From Cynocephalus volans (Eukaryota > Chordata > Mammalia > Dermoptera > Cynocephalidae), in contig NC_084467.1 of the NCBI RefSeq assembly GCF_027409185.1, positions 17,846,501-17,910,500 of the forward strand: a stretch of 64,000 bases of DNA, written 5' to 3'. Below, piece by piece: positions 57,478 to 64,000 of the stretch. Under the pieces are notes generated by a model. The model searched no databases, was not told the DNA's origin, and saw only the letters and a list, made by a program, of their open reading frames with translations. The position numbers and the translations under genes are program-made. Every line of letters begins with the position of its first letter. The stretch's first letter is position 1.

Positions 57478-57830
57478 TCTGTGTTAAGCACCTACTACTA
57501 CAACAAAGGCAAATAGGTTATATTCTCTTATTGATAGACAGTGACTCTTAGGGCTAAAAATAGAATAAATCTAGCTGCATGCTCTTTTTAAAAGACACAT
57601 CTAAAGCAAAATGAAGAAGGATCAAAAGTAAAGGGATGGAAAAAGGCCTACCAAGCACTGCTAGAATTAAATTTAAAAGATAAGAAAGCAGGAGTGGCAA
57701 TATTATTATCATGCCTATTCCACAGTTGAAGCTCCAAATGGTGAAGTGACTCACCTGAGATCATGTAGCCCCGAAATGGCAGAAGTGTGATTTGAACACA
57801 AGTCTTTCTGTCTCTTAAATTCCTGTTCCT
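57478..57830 (-). repeat. MIR, antisense, interrupted
   Basis: Left part: gttaagcacctactacta. Right part: attatcatgcctattccac, then gaagtgactcacctgaga and gtgatttgaacacaag. An L1 remnant and some unassigned bases lie between. Confidence 0.55.
57580..57705 (+). mobile_element. L1 ORF2 endonuclease-region remnant, inside a MIR
   Basis: The + strand contains aaaagacacatctaaa, agtaaagggatggaaaaa and agaaagcaggagtggcaat. These correspond to the KDTH...KVKGWKK...KKAGVAI part of L1 ORF2, broken by stops. Antisense MIR sequence precedes (57478-57537) and follows (57702-57830), so it seems to have landed in a MIR. Confidence 0.5.
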
Positions 57831-58539
57831 CTGCGAATGTCTAGTTGCCTCCAAAGAAGTGCAACCAGTATTATGACCTGGACCTGATTGGGATAGTGAT
57901 CTGGAGCCAGGTGCCCACCATCACAAAGTAGGCTGGAGAAGGCAAGAGGGAAGGGAAGGCCGTGTTAGTGATAGAGACCAGTCCTGGAACAGAGCAGGCA
58001 CCAGCCTCCAAGCCAGAGCCTGAACCAACTCCCAAAGTGCCCGTCATGCACTGCTGCAGCCTGCTGTTCAGCTGGTGCCAGCACAGCTCCAGACCCAGTG
58101 CCCACAGAGGCCTCTGCCCCCTGTTCTGAATTTCTACCCTCAGACAGAGACTGACATCCCACAGAGCCACATGGCTAAGGTTCTCACCTAGAATGTAGCT
58201 CCCTCTGCCTGGCAGAAGACAGCAGGCCCAGGGGCCTCCAGGAGACAGTCTGGCAGTCGCTGGGGCCAAGCCCCAAGCTGAGAGCCACTGAGACCTGCGT
58301 CCATTCCCAGAGCAAGGGCAAAAGTGGGCCAGAGGCAGGTCCTCATTGTTTTTTAGGAAGAAGACTTGGGTCCACATCTTAGCCCTGCCACATCTCCTGC
58401 ACACAGCAGGCCCCAGTCACGCCATTATTTCCCAGAAAGCACCCTTGATCCTCTGAGCTTTGCACACAATCCTCTGAGCTTTGCACACGAAACAGAATGT
58501 CCAGTTGGCGATTAGCTAACCCCATTCAGCTGCTTTTGC

Positions 58540-59115
58540 CCATCCTTCACAACTCAACTTGGTACCACCTCCTCCAGGAAGCCTTCACTGATGCCTCCTC
58601 ACTTTTGTATTATAATGCATATTACACTGGGTTTGGGACTCTCTTTACTCATATGTCTCTCTAACCAGCACCACAGATCTTGACCTAAGATGCATGGATG
58701 GCCTTTAAGAAGGTTTGTGAAGGGCCGACCATGTGGCTCACTAGGGAGAGTGCAGTGCTGGGAGCGCAGCAGCGCTTCCGCCGTGGGTTCGGATCCTATA
58801 TAGGGATGTCCGGTGCGCTCACTGGCTGAGCGCAGGAGGGTTGCGATCCTCTTACCGGTCACAAAAAAGAACAACAACAAAAAAAAAAAAAAAAGAAGAA
58901 GGTTTGTGAACTCACTGAAATTGTTCACAAAATGTTTTCTGTCTGTGCATGTGTGCATTTTTTGGGGGGATGGGGGACAGCAGTAATAACTTTCATCAGA
59001 TTATCTTGAGAATCACTGCTCTGGACTATGATGTTCATATAGTTAGGAACTGTGTCTCTGTATCTTCAAATGATATGTAATACGCAGGCAATGTAATAAA
59101 TATTAGTTGAATGAA
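58540..59115 (+). repeat. Old dispersed repeats (L2-like and an unassigned element) split by a t-SINE
   Basis: The left part has cctcctccaggaagccttc (L2-like). From about 58670 an unassigned old repeat reads into the t-SINE target and resumes at 58911 (gaaattgttcacaaaatg, then ctttcatcagattatcttg). At 59030-59110 an L2-like 3' tail appears (aggaactgtgtctctgtatc, then aataaatattagttgaatg). Confidence 0.45.
58722..58895 (+). mobile_element. t-SINE/CYN dimer, rearranged variant
   Basis: A perfect 15-bp target-site duplication, aagaaggtttgtgaa, lies at 58707-58721 and 58896-58910. The first unit carries a GC-rich insertion or replacement before box B (around 58760-58785). The second unit lacks about 18-20 bp of its middle, anticodon-side part (near 58831-58840) but keeps the 3' end cttaccggtca and an A-rich tail. 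Box B of the first unit (gggttcggatcc) is intact. It is inserted in an older dispersed repeat. Confidence 0.88.
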
Positions 59116-59119
59116 TTGG

Positions 59120-59310
59120 ATGGATAATTTGCTGGATGACCTTAGCCAAATAACTTTACCTCTTTTGATCTTGGTTTTCTCATCTGTAAAGTAGGGACAG
59201 GGGTAGGGATTCCACTGTCAAAGCTTTTCCTCATCTCTGTATCCCTCTCCTACCCCAGTACCTAGTATAGTGCCTGGCACATAGGAGGTGTTCAGTAGAT
59301 GTGTATGAGA
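59120..59310 (+). repeat. MIR, sense, near full length
   Basis: Reads gctggatgaccttagccaaa, ttggttttctcatctgtaaa, agtgcctggcacataggagg. A TGGA-type satellite begins at its 3' end. Confidence 0.8.
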
Positions 59311-59588
59311 GGAATGGACAGATGAGTGATTGGCAGAGAGATGGAAGAAACAGTATTTAGATGAATGAATGACAGTGATTGAGTGAATGGGTGAGTGGCT
59401 GCTGTTTGTGGATGGAAGACTCAGCAGACGTATTGGTAGATGGATGAATCAGTGGATAGGAGGATGGGTTGATGGATGAGTGACTACAGTAAATGGGTCG
59501 GATGAATGCTAGATGAATGACTAGAGGAATGGGTCAGCAAAGGGAGAGACAGATATATGGGAGGGGGTGGATAGGTAGGTGGGTTTTT
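59310..59588. repeat. Degenerate TGGA/TGAA satellite, left of the t-SINE
   Basis: Made of words like atgaatgaatgac, gatggatgaatcag and gagtgaatgggtgag. It continues on the other side of the inserted t-SINE monomer. Confidence 0.8.
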
Positions 59589-59684
59589 TTTTTTTTTTTT
59601 TAAAGATGACCGGTAAGGGGATCGTAACCCTTGAGTTGGTGTTGTCAGCACCACGCTGTCCCAAGTGAGCCACGGGCTGGCCCA
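59589..59684 (-). mobile_element. t-SINE/CYN monomer
   Basis: Read on the minus strand this is a single tRNA-Ile-like unit: gggccagcccgtggctcac, then a gtgctgacaacaccaa segment and accggtcatcttt, then an A tail. The tail is the T run at 59589-59600 on the + strand. A 14-bp duplication, gtaggtgggttttt, lies at 59575-59588 and 59685-59698. The insertion target is a TGGA/GGTA simple-repeat tract. Confidence 0.88.
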
Positions 59685-59689
59685 GTAGG

Positions 59690-60035
59690 TGGGTTTTTGA
59701 TAAATGGATCATTGGATGGGTGAAGATGATGAACACATGGGTCATAGATTTGTGAATGGATGGGTAGATGTATGGTTGGATGGATGGCCTGAAATATAGA
59801 TGATTGGATCAACCAATAGACAGCCGGATGGATAGACTGAAGATTGGATGAACTGGCAGACGACAAATGGAGGAAAATTGTACACAAGATATGTATGTGC
59901 ATTTGTACATATTGGAAGGATAAAATGTTTGGATGGAGAGAGAAGGATGGATGGATGGATGGATGGATGGATGGATGGATGGATGGATGGACAGAAAGAC
60001 TAATCGATGGAAGGGAGGGAGGGAGGAATGGAGGG
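59690..60035. repeat. TGGA satellite, right of the t-SINE, with a pure (GGAT)n core
   Basis: Degenerate units give way to an uninterrupted GGAT run of about 47 bp at 59945-59991, then a GGGA-rich end near 60010-60030. The pure core is probably length-variable between individuals. Confidence 0.85.
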
Positions 60036-60339
60036 ACAGCATTCATCTGACCCAGGCCAGAGACTGGGGAGGCAGAGACAGAGGGTCCTGTGTGCACAAG
60101 CCTATCTTGCAGGGCAGAGAAGGCACCTTTCTTCCCAAGCCTCTGTATGTTGGGCCCCAGCTGATTTCTTCCTCCCCATGGCGTCCAGGCTCTCTCTGGC
60201 AGTACCAATACTCACAAACTGGTGTAGGAGGGAGACAAAGGGAGTGGGCAGATACCAGGGCCAGAGGGAGGGAGGAAAGACGAGTGGGGGCTGCCGCCCC
60301 TGTTTACTCAGCTCCGGAATGAAGCCCCGGAGAAGGGCT

Positions 60340-60500
60340 GTTCATATTTCTCTCTTGAACGGGGAACTGACATTAATGAACAGCTAATTAACATCTTGGA
60401 GTGCGATGGTTCCAGTGTCAGTGTCCCTAATTAGTCTCGTGCTAATCTGCTTTAATTAACTGTCCCTGTCGTGGTTTTAATTTAATTTTCAGCTCCAGCC
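60340..60500. promoter_or_regulatory. Candidate intronic enhancer, three TAATTA cores
   Basis: TAATTA lies at 60385-60390, 60428-60433 and 60453-60458, with cattaatgaa and ttttaatttaatttt flanking. The segment is repeat-free, AT-rich and set in GC-rich sequence, as conserved developmental enhancers often are. Confidence 0.35.
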
Positions 60501-60814
60501 TGGGATGACAGCCCTGTGAGCATTCTGTCCCAGGGCACCTGTGGCCAGGGCAGGGTGAGCTGGCCAGAGCTAGGCTCCCAGGGGCATTGCCAGGCAGCCC
60601 AGGGTTGGGCAGAGCTGGTAACAGAGTGCCTGGCACCCCACTGGCCATGGGGTCAGAGAACTTAGGGATGGGACACTTTCTTCCCTTTCTCTAGGAAATG
60701 TTCTCAGGTTACCAGGATCTCCTAGAAAATTTATAAGTCAGTAGCACAGTCTGTGACTGCACCTTGATCTCAAGCACACCCCATAAACTGACCACACTTT
60801 CTGGACTTGGGCTC

Positions 60815-60935
60815 TGGTTTAGAGAGACCTGGATTCATGTTTTAGTTTGGTTACTTTCTAGTTGTGTGACCTTAGGGAAAGCATTTGACCTCTCCAAGCC
60901 CCTGTGGAATGGGGCTGATAATCTAGGTTGGCACC
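60815..60935 (+). repeat. MIR, sense fragment
   Basis: Reads actttctagttgtgtgacct, tagggaaagcatttgacctc. Confidence 0.65.
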
Positions 60936-61059
60936 TGCTCCCACTAAAGATGCAGTTTTTTAGAGGTGACCTGTATGCACATCTAACTCCCCTCATGGTC
61001 CAGGCAGAGCAAACACTGTGGCAGCCCCCACTTGGGTCATGAGTGGAGAGGGCTGGGAG

Positions 61060-61170
61060 GGAGCCTGTGTCAGGATTAGAACACTGGACCCAGGTCCCCA
61101 TCCCAGCTCTGCTACTACCTTCAAGTCTCTTAACCTCTCCAGCCGTGTGCCCCACTCCCATCCATAAGAT
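61060..61170 (+). repeat. MIR, sense, degraded
   Basis: Reads catcccagctctgctactac, tcaagtctcttaacctctcc. Confidence 0.5.
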
Positions 61171-61569
61171 GGAAGGGTCAGAGGAGGGGAGAACAAAATG
61201 CTGTCTGAGCCCCCCAAGATCTAACCAGGGTTGGAGAATGGATGTGCAGCTGGCTCGGAGAATGCCACATCTGGAGCAGGATGGCTAAGTGGGGGCTGGG
61301 CTCTAGGGCCACCCAAGGGGCTAGGTGAAGCCTGTGAACTAAAGCAGGTAAAGCAGGAACCACCTGGGGAGACTGTGGCTGCCTTGGTTACGAGGGCCCT
61401 GCTGCGGGTGGGAAATCAACATGCCTGCCCCATGGCATCTGCCGAGAGTTAGACAAACGAGGATCATGTGAGGGGGAGTTGGCTGGTGGCAGGGGAGGGG
61501 AGGGGAGAGCCCAGAAGCTGAGTCACGACCTCTTGTCCCAGCACGGCTGGGAGCTACAAGTGCAGAGCA

Positions 61570-61720
61570 GGGGTGAAGGCTGAGGCCTGAGGAGAGAGGA
61601 AGGCCCGTGTGAGGCCTTGTATACCAGCTAAAGAGTTTAGCCGAAACCCCGAGGGCACTGGGGAGCCATGCTCGGCTCTTGACCGGGAGAGCAGCATGAT
61701 CACTGGCCGCTGGCAGGGGG
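61570..61720 (-). repeat. L2 fragment, antisense
   Basis: Contains gtgtgaggccttgtatacc, gagtttagccgaaaccc, ggcactggggagccatgc and gagcagcatgatcact. Confidence 0.5.
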
Positions 61721-62954
61721 TGAGTGAATTGCAGTGGGGAGGCAGGAGGCAGAAAGGCCTGCGATGAGGCTGCCGTCTTACTCCAGGCAGTGCAGTCTGT
61801 CAAGCAAGCTCAGCAAGACTTCCAGAAGCAGTGAGCCAGAAGCACTGGGCCAAATGTACGTAAAGTGCGTGCTCTTTAGAGAAGGCAAGTGCACACCGTG
61901 CACCTCCCTCTCCTCTCCCCACGGCCTTGGGCTAAAGGAGTGTGGAATTCCTTTGCAGCACCATCTGGAAGGCTGTATCTCACACTTTCTCAAACTGGAG
62001 CCTACAAACCCCCCGGATGGGGAAAGTGTCCCAGATATATTTTCAGGGATCCAGGAATTCCAGGAAAATCTTAAATTTCTGTATTTAGATTTTGATGCTG
62101 ATACAAACAAACAAAAGCAATTTGTTTTCGATCAGTTCTAAAGCAATACTTTCTTCCCAGTGATCTCACAATGGGAAGGTATCCTTGCTTCCAGACTGGC
62201 ATCTGAGATCTGGAGAGTCAGTCTCCGAGGTCCACAAAAGAATGTTTCCCTTTCCAAAGAGTCCATGCCTTGTCTGGCTCTGAAAAATGCTGTCACACCT
62301 GCCTCCCCCCAGGATGGCGAGCTCTTCCCACACTAGATCCATTTCTGGCTCCTCTAAGTGTCCTAAGGACTGACATGGGTTTAAACCCAAGGAGGGCTTG
62401 TAAATTGAGGGAAATTCTTTCTGGATGTCCCACAGCCCCCCTCCCCCTGCCTTTGACCTCCAGTTGATCTTTGCCTTGGGTCCAGAGGAGCCAAACCAGT
62501 TTTTCCTGAAATTCTTAGTAAATGAGTTGTGGAATTCAGAGCTCCCTCCCTGTTGGAGTACAAGATTCCTATGAAAGAAGAGCCCTTATCTTTCTCTACT
62601 CCCCTCCCCATGAATGGAAACCTGCACATTTCCCCAGATCCAGTTCAGACCAGGCCACCTGCAGAGAGCCTTCCCTGGTTTCCCCAGACTGATATGTCAG
62701 TCCATCCTTACAGCCCCTGGGCTCAGGTTCTCTCTTGCCTTGTACTGTTCATATTCACAGCAGGAACTGGATTGCTGACATCTCTGTGTCCCCTACTTCC
62801 TACCCAGCTCACAGCAGCAACCTGCAGGAGCAGGTGGAAGAGACTTAGCCCTCCCCACAGCCTGGAGGATGGACACGCACCCTGAGCTGTGTTCTCAGCA
62901 AGGGGCCAGGGGCCGCCAACCTGCCCTATAGCACGGTAGACCTATAGAGTGGTG

Positions 62955-63165
62955 GTTTTCCTGTCCATCAAGCCAGGATGCAGCTCAACCCCTAACCAGC
63001 TGCATCTCTTGAAGTCTCAATTTTCTCATCTGGAAAATGGGTAAGGATAGCATTTACCTTATGGGGTTGCTGTGAAAACTTAATTGAGGGAACCCATGTC
63101 AAGTGACTGGGACATAGTAAGTGTCCAATAAATTGAGCCGGTGCCAGTGATGATGGTGATGACGC
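62955..63165 (+). repeat. MIR, sense, near full length
   Basis: Reads caattttctcatctggaaaa, atggggttgctgtgaaaact, ctgggacatagtaagtgtcc. Confidence 0.85.
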
Positions 63166-63489
63166 ACTAGAGCTCCCAAGCCAGAGCCCTGGCTCCCCCA
63201 CATCTGGGGGCAGAGTGGCTCACACAGACCCAAAGTGGAGTTACAAGAAGCCTAATTCTGAGTTTGGGGGCCAGCCCTGAATGAGACCTACTACCCCTCC
63301 TTTCCCCCTTCTCTCTCTCACCTAGAAAGAGCTCGGCCAGGGCTCAGGCTACTGCTGAGATAACCTGCCAAAAGGTGACCAGACCCTTGGCCTTGTACTA
63401 TGGGGCTTTACCATCCACATGCATATTGCACCAGGGATGTGCAGAGATACCCAGAGACAGACCAGAGCAGCAGACATGGGTACCCACAG

Positions 63490-63492
<3 letters not shown>

Positions 63493-63575
<83 letters not shown>
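63493..63575. repeat. (AC)n microsatellite, about 41 units
   Basis: Uninterrupted run. With the following 76-bp unique segment it forms the first half of a tandem duplication. Confidence 0.98.
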
Positions 63576-63578
<3 letters not shown>

Positions 63579-63649
63579 TCTGGAGAAAGAGGCCACTATT
63601 GATGACACCCAGGCAAAGACAAGCATTTTAAAGCAGGAGTGCCACACAG

Positions 63650-63706
<57 letters not shown>

Positions 63707-63778
63707 TCTGGAGAAAGAGGCCACTATTGATGACACCCAGGCAAAGACAAGCATTTTAAAGCAGGAGTGCCACACAGA
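63575..63778. repeat. 76-bp direct duplication with (AC)n spacer
   Basis: 63575-63650 and 63703-63778 are identical by eye over 76 bp (from agaatctggagaaagagg to gagtgccacacaga), offset 128 bp. Each copy is preceded by an AC run, so the repeated module is (AC)n plus 76 bp. Confidence 0.95.
63651..63703. repeat. (AC)n microsatellite, about 26 units
   Basis: Second AC run, placed between the two identical 76-bp segments. Confidence 0.98.
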
Positions 63779-64000
63779 GGACTCTCTCCTGCTTCCCCAG
63801 CGCTGGGCTGCTGGGTAGGTTGAAGCCACACCTGCTCAGGTCTGTCTGGTTGAGCTGGCTGCCTGTTTTAGGTCTTGTGTCAGTGCCTAGAGCAGGGACA
63901 ACAGCAGAGGCTGAGCTCCACAGGGATTGGGGGACTGCATGGCAGCCCAGCCATTCCTAATTTGGAGCTCATGAGCAGGTACACTTGCCTCTTCATGGAG

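Larger units (their letters stand above)
21299..64000 (+). other. EPHB2: EPHB2 intron 3, 5' part (>42.7 kb)
   Basis: The intron opens with the exon 3 donor GTAAGG and continues past the window end. Exon 4, which should open with a Cys-Pro-Ser-Gly-Thr motif, was not found. Repeats and candidate regulatory islands are listed separately. I recognised nothing in 22720-23220, 25240-25590, 26965-27380, 28500-29050, 30340-30885, 33935-34415, 34570-35080, 37560-38450, 41065-42135, 43130-43435, 44775-45055, 46380-46815, 47055-47370, 47480-47995, 48695-49035, 49125-49565, 49795-50385, 52050-52500, 52800-53300, 54505-54930, 57835-58535, 60510-60815, 61175-61565, 61730-62950 and 63170-63490. Confidence 0.92.

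Noticed and set aside
59645..60208. Open frames of up to 187 codons rich in Ser-Ile-His-Pro or Trp-Met-Asp-Gly repeats
   Set aside because: They are translations of the GGAT simple repeat in different frames, with no protein-family signal.
63375..63829. Open frames made of His-Thr or Cys-Val repeats
   Set aside because: They are (AC)n microsatellite read as protein.
1..64000. CRISPR array, operon, phage or bacterial content
   Set aside because: The window has mammalian introns, SINEs, LINEs and LTRs throughout. No spaced identical direct repeats or prokaryotic gene packing occur.

Overview
This is nuclear DNA from a placental mammal, and almost certainly from a colugo (order Dermoptera). 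It lies inside one gene, EPHB2, read on the + strand. Two coding exons are visible: the short exon 2 (17541-17605), whose codons span the signal-peptide junction, and the large exon 3 (20614-21298), which encodes almost all of the ephrin-binding domain and the start of the cysteine-rich region. Their phases (entry after one base of a codon, then 0, then exit after one base) and their GT/AG sites fit the Eph-receptor gene plan. Exon 1 lies upstream of the window and exon 4 downstream, so the rest is the end of intron 1 (at least 17.5 kb), the complete intron 2 (3.0 kb) and the beginning of intron 3 (at least 42.7 kb). I found no second protein gene. The many other open frames are chance frames in GC-rich intron or frames through simple repeats.

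The species call rests on three short retroposons at 35719-35888, 58722-58895 and 59589-59684. Each consists only of tRNA-Ile-like units (dimer, rearranged dimer, monomer), ends in an A-rich tail and has clear target-site duplications. This architecture is that of the dermopteran t-SINE/CYN family. Alu, rodent B1/B2, carnivore tRNA-Lys SINEs, ruminant and horse SINEs are all absent from what I read. MST/THE1-like MaLR LTRs agree with a primate/colugo ancestry.

The introns are dominated by old repeats: about 70 recognisable MIR fragments, about 20 L2 fragments, one MER5-like hAT element, four MaLR LTR insertions (one nested in another), a few L1 remnants, TGGA-type satellites and (CA)n tracts. 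Features less easily explained are a degenerate 42-bp minisatellite ending about 60 bp before exon 3, whose unit resembles the L2 3' tail; a degenerate 20-bp minisatellite at 50709-50870; a cluster of GC and CCAAT boxes just upstream of exon 2; a TSD-flanked retrocopy of an unidentified small RNA inside an LTR; a perfect 76-bp duplication joined to (CA)n near the right end; and several AT-rich, homeodomain-site-rich islands that look like intronic enhancers. All repeat boundaries were judged by eye and are approximate.
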